This document shows, piece after piece, positions 46,861-58,930 of a stretch of 64,000 nucleotides of DNA (the first letter of the stretch is position 1; each line of letters opens with the position of its first letter). Both the position numbers and the translations under genes were made by a program. Origin of the DNA: Paragonimus westermani (lineage: Eukaryota; Platyhelminthes; Trematoda; Plagiorchiida; Troglotrematidae); contig QNGE01000969.1 of assembly GCA_008508345.1 (NCBI GenBank), positions 140,541-204,540 of the forward strand, read 5' to 3'. The notes under the pieces are model-generated. The model was not told the origin of the DNA, ran no database searches, and worked only from the letters and a program-made list of their open reading frames with translations.

Positions 46861-49490
46861 AATGTTCTGATTACCCGATCGTCCCAAAGCACACACAGTA
46901 AATGACCTGTCAGCTTCACTGTTGACTATTGATGGGACCTACAATTTGCCGAAGATCTGAAGCTAAATGTTAGAAGCTCACCATAATGATTTTTCGTGGA
47001 ACTACGTGAAACTGGGTCACCGTACAGTTAGTTTTGGCTATTTTTCATTCCCTTCATGCAAAGTCTGCATTTTATGAAGGTGACACAAACCAACTTTAAC
47101 TTGTTACTTTTCATTAAGAAATTTTCCGTTTGTTGCAAAGAACTGAGTACAGTGTACTTGTTGACAAGAAAAAGACTGTGGAAAGGTTGGGCAACCCTGG
47201 TCTTGTTCATGGATTTAAGGGTAGAGGTAATTAACCAGACCTAAATATTCTCTTAAGATCTGCCGGTTGGAGGTGAGAAATCTAGTTTGCACGTGTAGTT
47301 TGTACTGTGTATTTCAATAGACTTTATACTATTTACCAGTAACGCAATACTAGTGGCATCATAACAATATATTTCGAGTAGTTGGAGTAGTTTATTGTTA
47401 ACATTAAGATGCATACTCAGCGTAAAGCGTTTGAATCCACGCAAGCTTTTGGGGATATTTTTCGATCAAAAAGCCTACTGTACTCGTTTTTATAAAAACC
47501 GATTAGTTTTTATTAGAAAGCGGTTGTCTGAGATTCGTTTGCTTATCGTTTGCGGAAACTAATTTATTCTCAGCTGTACGAAAATTCGCCCGGACAACAA
47601 TATACAGCCAATCCAGGTTGTAGTGTTGCTGACACTCAGAGGAGCTGACTCAATGTTAGCCAGTTAAGTATACGTCGTATGGTCTATGAAGCGGGTATGC
47701 AGCTTTGTTCAGTTAATATTCTTGCACCGCTAATCTGGATATCATTGTGTAATTCAGTTTTGTTAGAATGGCCAATCCACCGATATGCAGCCTACTATTT
47801 TCTGCTAAGACTTTTTCTGTGGTTGTGAGAAGTGATTGTTATGAAGATTACAATGAGGATAATTTGATGAAATCTTGAGGTATTCTGATGCTAGTGTGAA
47901 GGTGTACAGAAGTTATCAAATTTTCCAAATGGACTACTTACAAATGTTTAAAATGATCGACTTTCAGTTTAAGTACTAGTAGGCGCGGGTTACTTTTAGT
48001 TCGACAAGAATAAAGCCGTGAAAATTACCACGACTTTTCTGTTCCATTGGTTTTATCTAAGTTTTTTGTATTTAATCAAAAACATAGAAGGAACCATTGT
48101 AGCGACAGTTCTATACGTTGGTCATTCTTTGAGAACCCTGTAAGTGAGTGAACGAAACCAAGTAATACATTGGTTCCCCATCACAAAGTAGTTTGATAAT
48201 CCTTCCATTGGTGTGTTATAAAAATATCACCTTCTGTGAAATAATCAACCATAAGTGACAGCCGAACCTGAGAAGAGTACGACCCAATCTGTCATCACTT
48301 CCCAGTCGACTTCTGTGGTTCACCGATTAATTAAAGCTGAACAAACAACTCACATTGTTCAAATGTTCAGTGGTTCATTGCTTGCACAGTAGACGAGAAC
48401 AGAAATCTCATTCTTTAATATCGGAGATCTTACAGGTATGATTTTCTCTTAAAAATTAGGTGGCTGTTATTGCACTCATCCCTGGATAACTATCCTACCG
48501 AACACCGAAACTTGAACACACCCCCTCCCCTCAGTAGAGACACCTTTTTGCCGGTTCGTTTTGAGGAGAAATTACACTGATGGTAAAGCGCATCAGTAGT
48601 GCATAGAGCCGAAGAATGAATATAAGCTCGGTATACATGATTCTGAAGTAAACCTAACCTGGTGCGAGACAGCACCAGGTTTGATAAACTTGAAATTTAA
48701 AGAAAATTAAGATAGCCTGGAATCCGGAACTCGGTGAAAATGGACAAACTCCCTACCTCGCGTTCCTGATTTGAACGGGACAGATTTGTTGAATAGTTAA
48801 ACTGTTAGTCAGGTAGATACAGTGCACTTAACCTTGTTCACGGTTGGCAGTTTTATCAGTCTATTGTTACCCTGTCACTCTGTTTCATACTAGTCTTGTT
48901 TAATGCCACAGGAATCGACCTTTTTACTCTGAAAATACTTGTACTTGTGGGACCGTTGTTGTACTTGTTGTTACAGATTTTCCGTCTAACAAGATGCATG
49001 TGCTGACACGATTTCTAACAGCACATATAAAAAGGTGATCTGAACACTTGGCAAAAAGAAACTTTTGAGGACCGTTTAGTTAATGTTGCAAACTATTTTC
49101 TGAGTAGCTACTGGGCTAACTGCATTATGTTGGTACTGATTTCCAAATATAAAACGGTTACAAGCTACTGGTACAATAAATTGTACAGCATGGTCTGCCC
49201 GTGCGCATAAGCCTAAAGTTTGCACAGAGATCACAGACAGTAATTCGTACAGAAGGTACAATTCAAGAATAACAAAACTAACCAAGCCGTTAAAATTGCT
49301 TCACTGTTAGCCCGACAGACTGAAAGTAGTGAACAAGGCTTTTTGTGTTTGATCAACAAGTCATTCGTGGCACAATAAATATGAGAAGGGTAGCCAAAGT
49401 GGTCAACAGAGGTTGTGGACCGCGTGTTTGCTAACAGACACGCAATCTTTGTTTCAAGTTGTGAGTTGGGTTTTTTGTATGTCGAGGTAG
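46861..49490. other. Unrecognised sequence
   Basis: There are short frames only. CATCAGTAGTGCATA at 48591-48605 is identical to a piece of the TIR element at 10167-10181, but its flanks do not align well, so I do not call a copy. Confidence 0.45.
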
Positions 49491-49494
49491 ATTA

Positions 49495-49960
49495 AGTGTC
49501 CACCCGAACTTCTCTTGAGCACTGAGTTCACGGTTGCGCGGTAGGGTACTAAGAACTTCCGTAACGGTCAATATGCGGGATCTCACCATTTTTGACCGAT
49601 TTCTTGGCACACGGTAGACATTCTGAGATTGTTGTGGTTAACATGCTAGATTCACAAGCCGGACAGAGATATACACTACTGATGAACCCTAATAAAAGCA
49701 AAACTCGAGTCTAGCGCTTCCTTTCAGACTGGGCTAGTCGAGAAGCTTATCTGAATGTGAAGGTTTTGAACGAATGTGGGTGGTGTTCACTTTTGAAATA
49801 ATCTGCAAGACATCTTTGTTATCGATAGAATGATTAGGATCGGTCAGATGAGCAACAGTCGCGTTTGAAACCGTTTTAATCACACTATTGTCAACCACGC
49901 CGGGTGCTGTTCACGTACCCTATCAGACAATCTTCTTGTAGCCCGACCAATGTATGATAG
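49495..49960 (-). pseudogene. PLE 2 GIY-YIG endonuclease, split by insertion
   Basis: Upstream of the insertion the minus strand reads SYIGRATRRLSDRVREQHPA followed by WL, the YIG strand and the R..R..E helix of a PLE GIY-YIG domain (49955-49890), then in another frame NATVAHLTDPNHSIDNKDV. Beyond the insertion, the same domain continues with NVYRVPRNRSKMVRSRILTV (49627-49565), where PLEs have IYRVP.N....R.R.L....A. So the nuclease frame is collinear across the gap once the element at about 49632-49798 is set aside. The nuclease would make the target nick for this element class. Confidence 0.75.
49632..49798 (+). repeat. TIR/tRNA-like element, copy 5, inside PLE 2
   Basis: TGTGGTTAACATG (A-box side, 49633-49645), then, after a deletion, ATTCACAAGCCGGA (B-box side), ATACACTACTGATGA, AAACTCGAGTCTAGCGCTTC, TATCTGAATGTGAAGG and GAATGTGGGTGGTG. 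These match the complement of the complete copy in order, so the tRNA-like part is on the plus strand. The left arm is missing, and about 25 bases between A and B boxes are deleted. The flanks are both PLE 2 nuclease sequence. CAGATTATT and CAGAATGTC (minus strand) at the two edges might be the remains of a target-site duplication. Confidence 0.75.
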
Positions 49961-50058
49961 TCGTTATGAGTAAACAAATGAGTACACACAACAGGTCGCT
50001 GTAGAATATGGAGGTTTGTTTTTGAGTTGTGATATGATAACGGATGTTGAACGAAAAC

Positions 50059-50982
50059 TCACGCACAGCTGAGCAGCAGGGTAGGCTGTGTTGAGCGACA
50101 TTTTGGGCTTTCTTGTGAGGACTTCGTCAGTACGGTCCACGTTGAAGGAGAGACTGATAAGTAGAAGTTTTTGTTTACAGAGGGTGTTTCAGGTTTCAAA
50201 ACTACCACATTTATCGCTTTCTGAATGAATCGCTTTGAATGGCCATTCTGGCTGAACATTTGTAGAAATGCTAACTGAGCTTGTAAAACTTCATTAAGGC
50301 GGATATTTAACGTCTTACTCGCCAGGCAGCGCATGAGATTTTTCTTTCGACTTAGTGGAACAAACCTGTCGAACTAAATGTGCTGAACATTTCAAGTCCC
50401 TTTTTATGAATACTATTTGTGGGATTGGATCATTTTCTATTCTTACTGTGTCAACATCTAAAACATTCATTCGAACGTCGCAATCCGACTTCTTACTGAA
50501 TTGAATACCGTTGTGGGCTAAGTTAAACTTACCTACAACACTGCTCATGTTAGATTCTCCATTGACGATGCAATGGAAACCGTCTCATGACTACAGTAGG
50601 TTGGTTAGTCTTCAGTTTGATCATAAAGGCTTTAGCTAGTAGGGGACCCAGAGATGAGCGTGTTGCCATTCCACCTGTTTGTCAGTAGAATTCATTGGTA
50701 GACAAAAACTAAACATTACTAGTGTAGAACATGAGCAGTTCTGAGTTCATCTTCTGTGGTGTCAACCTATTTACTGTTACCTGCGACATAATCGCATAGG
50801 TGGTCAACTTTCTCTTGTGGAGATATGTTCGTGAACAGCGAATACTTCGGGAACCTGAAGCGTGTCCCCGGGGTTGTGCTTTGAAAGTTATAATTAGCTT
50901 GACGAGCGAACGCAGAGAACAAGTCTTGGTTGTCAGTTTCTTGTTCCCATGACTTCAATAGATATTTTGCAGTGAAGTACAT
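50059..50982 (-). pseudogene. PLE 2 reverse transcriptase (broken)
   Basis: The frame 50767-50982 includes YSLFTNISPQEK, the strand where PLE RTs carry SLFTNIP. In a different frame follows GGMATRSSLGPLLAKAFM (about 50665-50612), the PLE version of the RT box that normally reads G.AMGSPLGPLLA. Frame 50315-50548 continues with VVGKFNLAHNGIQF and IVFIKRDLKCSAHLVRQVC, and frame 50059-50334 with LQMFSQNGHSKRFIQKAI and a decayed linker; both resemble the region between RT and nuclease. The YVDD strand is not seen. PLE RTs copy RNA directly onto chromosomal ends or nicks and are related to telomerase. Confidence 0.8.
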
Positions 50983-51089
50983 ATCGCAAGACTATTGTGG
51001 GAGTATTTTAATTTGGTCAGCAAAAGTGGCCGATGACGACGTAATTCAGCTAACTATGGGTACTGTGAGCAGTACAGAATACATAGGAT

Positions 51090-51525
51090 CGTATGTATCT
51101 TGGGCACAGAGTGATGGAACATCCGAGACTGTCACTAAAGCGATATTGTACAGCAGCTCTTGGTTGTAAACGTGACAAAGTTAATAGGCCTCTACCCGAA
51201 GTGCATACTCACACTAAGACAAATAATGTGCAGTATGGACCGCGGAAGGAGGAGAAAATGATGACTGGCTGTACGTATTACGAAGCATGTTCCCAAATGG
51301 CTTGAAAATCATTTAGAAAAGTCAGGTGCCTGTTTAGATGTCGATGGACGGCACACGCTGTCATCAGTTGCAAAGCACTTAATCCAGCTGAGACACGGAG
51401 TCAAAGTCCCTGACACGTGCTCTGATTTTTTGGGGTAACCGAGAAAACACACCACAGTTTGCTGAGGCTTTGACTGTTAAACGCGACAATCCCCCTCCGT
51501 GTGCTCAAAAACAATTTATGTAATA
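51090..51525 (+). mobile_element. Penelope-like element tail with GIY-YIG endonuclease, PLE 3
   Basis: One plus frame from about 51268 reads RITKHVPKWLENHLEKSGAC, then LSSVAKHLIQLRHGVKVPDT and SDFLG before a stop. Another frame, to 51522, reads FAEALTVKRDNPPPCAQKQF. These are the R.(T/K)EH.P.W helix, the S.(I/V).KHL....H block and the closing FAEA........CAQKQF of PLE nucleases. The longer spacer after the first helix differs from PLE 1, so this is another PLE lineage. The open stretch 51093-51260 may be the linker before it. It lies on the opposite strand to PLE 2, which starts just to its left. Confidence 0.75.
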
Positions 51526-51529
51526 GGCA

Positions 51530-54500
51530 TTCCCACAGTTTTGATTTCCAGTTTTTGTGTTTCCGTTTAATTTCCGCTTTGTGGAACTTCGACTCTCTTA
51601 AAATTAGTTACGTGTCCATGTGTGACCAGAATATACGAAGTGTTATTCCGAAGAAGTCACATATATTGGGTCTTCTAATTGTTTTATTCAAGTTCATCAT
51701 GAGAACAAAGTGTTTTAAATAATATTAAATCACTTGCTTAGGAAGTTTCGCCGGTCGAATAAAATTACCCTTAGTGTAGGAGGTCAATACTTCATCTTAT
51801 CCCGCTAAAAATATACTAAAAGCAGGCTTCTTAAATAAGACGGACTAAAGAATCATAGTCAAACGAGTTAGTCTACCAGAACCAGGCAGTCAACTCTGAG
51901 ATAAGCAAATGCCCCTCATAAACGTTGTTTGCACGCACAAGGTTGTCGCCGTTGTACGATCACCACGGCCGTACCGATTAGGAACAACGCTGGTGTCAGC
52001 TGATATCATTTTGAGGTCCTGTCGTCAAAACTTATTAAGCGGTTGACAATGTCGGGTCTATCGGTCTCTGTTGTGTCTCTCTGACAGATTGTATCAGTGT
52101 GTTAATCATCCACCTTGCTAAATGTTGAGCCACTCGCTGACGTTAGCTCAGATTCGTTCCGCATGTGTTGCTGTCACTACAACTTCAAGCACACCGGTAG
52201 ATAATGCGTTACGTAATGGGTTCGTCTAAGACAATTATGCAGTTCCATCACCAAATTCGTGCTCCTCAGTGTAGGTTGTATTCTAAGACTACAACAACGG
52301 CTAGGTGGTCACATCTGGATGAAAGGTTGAAAAATACTTCATTCTTCATCTTGCTGTGAATCTCAAGAGAATTGAACGGACGGCCTTTTGAGAGAAACGT
52401 CTCTCTGTTGGACAAACACTGCTGCGGATTTGCTTGACGTGACCGAACAACGTAAGAAACTAGCAGAGTTTGTGATATGGACCTTGAAATCGGCAGGTAC
52501 TGTCCATTCCAACTTACAGTATGATACCCTTCATGCCTAACGATTCGTGTTTATCATCTTGGTGTAAAAATGTCTGAAAATGACATGCAACAAAGCTCAT
52601 CAAAGTGGTTTTACCTGAATAAACTGATATAGGTCTAAAATGTTTGATTCCGTCGAAAAGTTTGTAAGGTGATATCAGAGGTCTCATGTCACATGATTTG
52701 TGCCATGAGAGATTTGGTTTGAGCTTTACAAATGTGTAGTACAGACTGATGCACTCTACAAATCAAAGTCAAACGGTGAAGCAAACCTTAATGAAATGAA
52801 AACTTTCTGTTAGTTCAAACATCTAATGTTCTTACAGAAACCGGAGGATAATGAGCAGTTGTTTCTGAATACACAAATTGGGTACGTGGTTTCCGGAAGC
52901 AGCTATCGTGGCGTATCAAAGAAGCTGAGTGTCAGTGACTGCATGGATGACTTCGAAAGATCTAGCTGTGTCGGATTGCTGGTGGGTCAACGAAAGCTGT
53001 CATCTTATGACTGCAACAAACTGCTGTAGGCTCATTCGAATAAGCTCAACGTTAGAGCAAGCTTGTGACTGACCGATGAAAAGTTGGTATGACCAACCTA
53101 AAAGTTTGACAAAAACAGATTGTTGAACTGTCCTTTTACCTCCCCTTATAACGCAGTGTCAAAGCAATAGAAAAGTGTCGCCTACAACCTTGAGAGTTTT
53201 TCGAATGCTGTCTTGCAATATGTTCTTCGAGTCTAACGCTATCAAGATTTGCCGTCGCTTGTTTGCAGCAGTACGTACCTCGTTGACATAAGTCTTGTAC
53301 CCTAGAAATTCACCCAGAAACTGGGGTTTCAATTTCAAGCTGAACAAATTGATCTCAAGGGACGTCCCATGGCCACATATTTTGGTTACCAGCAAGTACT
53401 TTTCACTGAAAAGTGAAACTAGTGTTCAAAGTATAACATTATTAGGGGCGTCCTGATTGGCTGGTGCAGAAGCCAACGCCCATTTCATATCTTTCCTGAA
53501 AACGGGTATATTTGGAATTGTTCCTTACGTTGGTAAATTTGTAAAAAAGAATTCGGAATTTATTGAGGCAAAACAATTTTATTCCTTGTCACTATTTTCA
53601 AGTCAGCTAATCTGAAATCGTGCATCAGATTTGGCCACTCCTCGGCAACCAACCATACAAGTAGTCTGGTTCAACCTTTGACGGTGGATGCGCTATCAAG
53701 GTGATACAGTGGGACGAAGCGATTACATTAATGGGCTATCGAAAACTCATTGTAATTTGTTGTGTAGTCCTGATTAGATCTGCTAAAGTTAAAAGTCTGA
53801 GAAAAATTAAGCACAATCTCTCGATATATCTTGCAACAACATTCCTGATTGTACTCACTATAAGAATGAGTAATCTGCAGCAAAACAACAAGTTAGAGCC
53901 CGCTTGACCCTGAACCGTTAACCGGAACTTTGTATAATCAATCAACTGGTTGAAATGCAATTTTTGTGCCGTTATTTTTCCATTAAAACAGGCGAATTAG
54001 GCCAGAGACGGAAAATATCGATCCTACCTTAAAATAATTGGTCGACCTTTGCAGTGGTTGCCGGAGTCATCGTAATCGGTAAACAAATTTATAAATCATT
54101 GGTTGACCTACTTCAAAGATGGAATTGTTTTGCATGTTCGATTGTGAATTTACTTTGGTGCACTTGAGTCAAGAAATTAACGCTAGTAGATTGTTCAAAG
54201 CGTGTGTTATTCCCCTTTATTTTTCGTAGAGTTTTTGAGTGTTCATTTGCGCAAACGGCTGTTTATTGTTGATTCACACCAGACGTTTGCAACAGCATCA
54301 TACATACAAGGCATATATGAGAATCATAATAGGTCGCGTTAGTCACCATGTGTCACAGGCATGCGGCAGATGAGGGTAGGGCTGCTGACCACTGTACTAG
54401 ACTTATGTAATCCATCAATCTTGCTTCTGTGATCCCTCTAGAGTTCACGGGGACAGATTGTAAGTGGGTCTAGCTTTTGGTAGGCGCAATTCATCACACC

Positions 54501-57110
54501 ATATTCTAGCCCAACGGCCAGCGACAAACCTGAAGACGATTTGCGGTGTATTGATGTTTTCTCTGTCATCTCCTTTGGGTGACTGAATGCAACCTTACAT
54601 TTGATTTCGTGCATACATTTTTCGTTCTGGGTTGCATTAGATCCTATACTGCTTAACAAAAACTCAGAAAAACCAGTGAATAAAATCGTAAGTCTGATGG
54701 ACAATCACGCGAAAACGTCGTGCACATATAATGCTAACGACGGATGAATGCACTTCTGATCAATTTTCAAGAATATGGTTAGGAAACTGTTTAGCACCGG
54801 ATACAGGTGAAAGATAATCCACGTAAAATTCTGAAAAGCCACACACCCGAGTTTATTTCTAATTATCGTTGAATCATTCTGAATGATAGTCAGATGCGAA
54901 AAATAAGAAAAAACCGGTTGTTACGAGACCATCTTTCGAAAACTACGTATTTTGACATATTTAATCTACAATTCCTTCGATAGTGATTCAGGGACGGAGT
55001 ATCTTGTCAAACACCGCCATTGTCATGAGTTTTATGATACAGTTTGTTTTCTGATGAGTATTATTTTTTATATTATACTTCAACCCAAAAAATGGGTACT
55101 TTATAAGAGGTACGATTTCGTCGGTTATGTTTTACATACACTATTCAAGATCTAACTGAATGTTTTCGTATGTATGTTTACAGGAATCTTCACAAGTTGT
55201 AAAGAGTATATTGATTTGGACAGGAAATAGGAAAAAGGGTCTGTCCACCAATTTCAATCGATGTATTACTGGTCGACAAGGATGTTGCTTATAGTGCTGT
55301 TGGACTGTGTGGTAGAAACTCATTAACTGTAGAACAGGAACTAGCCATGTTGCAACCAGCTGTTTTTGCTTATCTCCAACTTGTACTTAAAAGTGCGAGG
55401 GGTTTACTCTGTTTACTTTCCAAAGAAGCCGATTTTACAAACAGCTGTTTTCAAAATTTCTTATTAGCTTTGTGTAATTATCAAACATATATATATATAT
55501 GTGACTTATATGTGGAAGTTAAAACCATGCAAGCAAATTGGTAAAGGTCATGGACGGTGGAGCGGATTATTGCCTGACGAATGAATATGACCAAAAACAG
55601 CCGTTTGGACAACTGACTATCTACGTTTCAATTGTTTTCCCTAAGCTTTATTTCTATAAAGCCTGAAACAGCTTATTTTTTTTAGGGTGTTGAATCAATT
55701 GAATCGTTCGCTGAAAGATTTGCTAAGGCTATTCATTAGTTGTTTTGAATTATTGGAGAACAAAAAAAGGTGATCAGTAAAGTAGGTTTAAAGTTGTCGA
55801 CGTAAACAAGAACGAAACCACCATCACTGAAAGTGGTAGAAGGTCGGATCGATAGTAAAATTTGTGGACTTCCTCTACCTACGAGTTTCGCTGTCGGTAG
55901 TGTCTCTGTTTTCTAATCCACTCGGCCAATTTCCACTTTCTTGTCCATGAATCTTATGATGTGATGCACTAAGTGACCACAGCGAATAGCAAACTGATAA
56001 ACGGAACACGTACTTCTAACAGCCTCATGGGACTTGACTTCGAATTACTAAATGTCAGTGAGCTGTCTGCGGTGCCAGCACGAACCTGATGAAAACAAAA
56101 ACCGATTTACAGGTACAAACTGATGACATGGACAGATTTTGTGTATCCGCATGTTTTCAGTGCCACAGATTGAGCAGCGTAGCTTATCTCAGCTTTAATA
56201 GTTAATCAAACTTACTCTGGTCAACTTGTCATAAAAAGCAGCATATTATTTTAGTTTACTTGTAATCTGAATGTTAGTTTGGACTTGAGATGTTATTTCG
56301 ATTCCAGCGCTTAAGAGTGCGTTGGCCCAGTCCTTGCACCTATATCTGTAGTCGCAATATTTTATTAGCAGTGTGAATTAGTATTTACAAACAGAAGCTG
56401 TTCTACACCCACGGTCGGACACCAAAGCCCAAACGACCGGTATAGTATATTACAGTGACCACCGGTTTCCCTACTAAAACACGAACAGCGCCAACTGAAG
56501 TGTCTAGAAATGTGTTCCAAAAATTTGTGCACAGTCTCCTGAGGGTTTAAAAACAACCAGTGGTATACGGGCGTAATTGTTGTTATTACCGGTTAACTGT
56601 TTCTTCAAGGCAATCGAAGAAAACTCGTTCACTCACACTGACTTGCTTCTTATGTACTTGTGGGCACTCTGCTTTTGAGTTCGATCGTCTGTGTGACCAC
56701 TGTTTACCACCGGTAGTTTTCTGACTGGCTGACTTTCATATAAGCCTGCTACGACTTGATCACAAATGAACAACGCACTCCGTAAATGTTGTCTCGAAGA
56801 GTGTTGGATTCAGCATCTACAGTTGGTACTAAGTCGCCCTAATTTTAGCGGAGTCTGTTGCTTCAACCTTCATTTGTAGCATGCGGTAGGCTTCACAACC
56901 TGCTTTTAGTTGGACGAGTGGAACTCCGTTGAAATGCCAATATCAAATCTGAGTGCGTCTGTGTTTTTCAGACGTGAGACTCCATAAGCAAAAGCTATCC
57001 TGGAGGCGTTTTGTGACGCTAAAGTCACATAATCAAATAGAGCAATGTAAACGTTTGACGTCCTATTGAACCGAATGGTAGATGTTTTGAAAATGGTAGG
57101 AAACGGCTTC
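51530..57110. other. Unrecognised AT-rich sequence
   Basis: There are scattered short frames. The region 51950-52450 is slightly GC-richer, with a fairly open minus-strand reading (SGSTFSKVDD, PDIVNRLISFDDRT) that might be an old element ORF. Frame 54438-54704 minus (88 codons) is unrecognised. Confidence 0.4.
55484..55502. repeat. Short (AT)n run
   Basis: About nine AT units, self-complementary together with the flanking CAT and GTG. Confidence 0.9.
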
Positions 57111-57119
57111 GATAAATGA

Positions 57120-57509
57120 TTGGGTAAGAACTGTTCGCCGGATCACGGTCAGGAAGATGACCAACACCGAGACGGAAATGAGAAGCAGCGGAAACAACGA
57201 CATGATACACGATCACACTATATTAGCAAGTTGTCTGTTTCGAACCCGCAACATTGTACCGTCGACTATTCAACGGAAGTAAGCTTTTGCGAAATAAACA
57301 TACAGCAAGCGGAAAACGTCGATTCAAGTCACTGCGGTGGATGTACAACACAAGCAAATGCACACGAAGAGGAGGAATGCCGCGGTTTTTTGAAGCTATA
57401 CGGAAAACAGCAGATTTATTTTAACTGTTCACTGATTATACCAGTTCAAGAGGTTGGACGTATTATGGTGTCTATAACCATTCAAGAATGTTCGACTCAA
57501 CAATACTGA
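57120..57509 (+). CDS. Candidate 3'-terminal exon, Cys-containing protein
   Basis: An open plus-strand frame of about 130 codons ends at a TGA (57507-57509), with AATAAA 68 bases later. A stop lies immediately before 57120, so the true exon starts at an internal acceptor that I cannot fix (AGs near 57152 and 57281 are candidates). The N-terminal third is very polar (GNEKQRKQRHDTRSH). The second half has a Cys pattern and beta-like character: STEVSFCEINIQ, DSSHCGGCTTQ, EEEECRGFLKLYGKQQIYFN, CSLIIPVQEVGRIMVSITIQ, EC. This is compatible with an extracellular beta-sandwich end but not diagnostic. I do not recognise the family. It may be a chance frame; the polyadenylation signal and base composition support a gene moderately. 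Confidence 0.4.
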   Translation: MGKNCSPDHGQEDDQHRDGNEKQRKQRHDTRSHYISKLSVSNPQHCTVDYSTEVSFCEINIQQAENVDSSHCGGCTTQANAHEEEECRGFLKLYGKQQIYFNCSLIIPVQEVGRIMVSITIQECSTQQY

Positions 57510-57577
57510 GTCTTCCATGGACCCCGGGTGTTTGTGGTTTGCTCTGTGTTTAAAATGCTAGCAAATCGACTGAAAGA

Positions 57578-57583
57578 AATAAA
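57578..57583 (+). terminator. Polyadenylation signal AATAAA
   Basis: AATAAA 68 bases downstream of the TGA at 57507-57509, a typical distance for a short 3' untranslated region. Confidence 0.45.
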
Positions 57584-57599
57584 ATCGGTTTTCTTGGTC

Positions 57600-58861
57600 A
57601 CACTTTTGTTGTGTCACCAAAGTAATGATTGATCCCAACAGTGCTGGATATTTCTAGTCTATTCTTCTCCGAGCCAGCTAGTCAATCTTGAAAGAATATT
57701 TGTCTCTTCTCACTGGATTGACTGTTTACTTTAAACTGTTTCTTAATTCACTATTAAGTAAATAGAATACCCCCACGGTGACGTTGACCGTATTCCTCTT
57801 AGAATTGCGGATGCACAAACTGTTGTTGACAGCCTGACAACGGATGAATGCAGAACATCATAATGGCTGTCAGCAATAAACAGGGAAGTCTGCGTGGAAC
57901 AGACTTTGCCGAGAATAGGTCAACTTGGCTTAAACATTGGATAATGAGAAAGGTCCTCTTCAGTACAGATCATAGTGACTGTTTTGTTGGCGTCTTGTTT
58001 GGTCAGGAGTGTGCAAATTCTTGTGGAAACTGATGATTTAACGAACCAGTTTTGCTCAGCAACAAATATCTGAGCAATGAATATCGTGACGCATATGGCC
58101 ACAGTAACAAGTGAAGTATGTCCAGAGGAGGAACTGTATAATTTTATGTTCGACTCACGGCGGTCAAGTCGTGCTGTGTTGTCCGATTTTTATTCAACGA
58201 TGAATATGGAGTACGCACATTACTTTGTTGTTGAGAAACTCCACATTTTCCTTTGCAAATGATAGCAACTGAAAAAAACAATTTTGCGGAATTTTGTTCA
58301 CTGAAAAAAACATGCCCCAGTCGAATGTTTTCGTTAAAAGGAAGAGATTGACTGTACAGTTGTTGGTTTATAGAAAGTTAGTCAGTATAAAACTTCCAGT
58401 GGATTGTCCAACTCACATGTGCATAATTTAATAGCAAAATTTTTAACTTGGCAATATTGTCGCTAAGCAGCCAACAAAGTAAAGGGGAACTAGATTTCAT
58501 CTATAAATTTTATCGCGAGTAGTAATACTACTTGTAACATGATGTTAGCTACACACTCTGGATAAACCTTAAAAATGTCTCCAACACAAAATTGGCTATG
58601 AATTTTGTGCGAACATTCTGGAACACATTGTAGAGGGAATAAAAAAGGAGGTAATATAACTAGGTGTGTTTTGTTTTTCTATCGTCTTGGCAGTAAACTT
58701 TGTCCAGTTTTGTAATTATCTAGAACAGAAAAACCAAATTTTCTATTGTCTAGATTCGGCTAGTAGTTTGTATGACTAAAATTGTTCGGGCAATATCCAT
58801 ACTAACCAAAGCGCTTCTCACTCTTTTGTTCCATTATGACCTGTAATATTTTTTTAACATT
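57600..58861. other. Unrecognised sequence
   Basis: A 61-codon plus frame starts with ATG at 58077 and contains MATVTSEVCPEEELYNFMFD followed by SRRSSRAV. It has no confirmed family, and strong donor-like sites lie inside it. Nothing else is seen. Confidence 0.35.
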
Positions 58862-58930
58862 CAACAGCATTCGAATGGGGACATTCCAGCCCGACCAAGT
58901 GAAGCAGAACAAAGCACCTAAATGAATGCG
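58862..58930 (+). repeat. TIR/tRNA-like element, copy 6 (arm fragment)
   Basis: CAGCATTCGAATGGGGACAT, TCCAGCCCGACC, AAGTGAAGCAG and AAAGCACCTA align in order with the left arm of the complete copy (TCGCATTCAGATAGACAT, TCCAGCCAGCCTC, AGAAAAGAAGCACTA). The match stops near 58925. Confidence 0.55.

Larger units (their letters stand above)
49495..50985 (-). mobile_element. Penelope-like element with RT and GIY-YIG domains, PLE 2
   Basis: Minus-strand translation gives, in PLE order, RT motif YSLFTNISPQEK with VDHLCDYVAGN (50850-50767), a fuller motif TNEFY, stop, QTGGMATRSSLGPLLA (about 50700-50635), the C-terminal RT region (50548-50059), and then the GIY-YIG nuclease (about 49960-49800 and 49630-49500). 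The nuclease is split by a TIR element. Stops and frameshifts make it inactive. The 5' part of the RT and any upstream region are not recognisable. Another PLE tail on the opposite strand begins within a few hundred bases of its upstream end. Confidence 0.85.

Noticed and set aside
51950..52450. Fairly open minus-strand reading resembling a coiled element ORF
   Set aside because: Stops every 20-30 codons and no named motif; left as unrecognised.
52838..52881. Possible 44-base exon with acceptor TTCTTACAG and donor GTACGT, plus strand
   Set aside because: Both sites look good, but the exon is very short and nothing around it supports a gene; sites like this occur by chance in AT-rich sequence.
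58077..58262. Small ATG-started protein with SRRSSRAV, considered as a protein kinase A inhibitor-like peptide
   Set aside because: The arginine spacing does not fit the pseudosubstrate consensus of that family, and strong splice-donor-like sites interrupt the frame.
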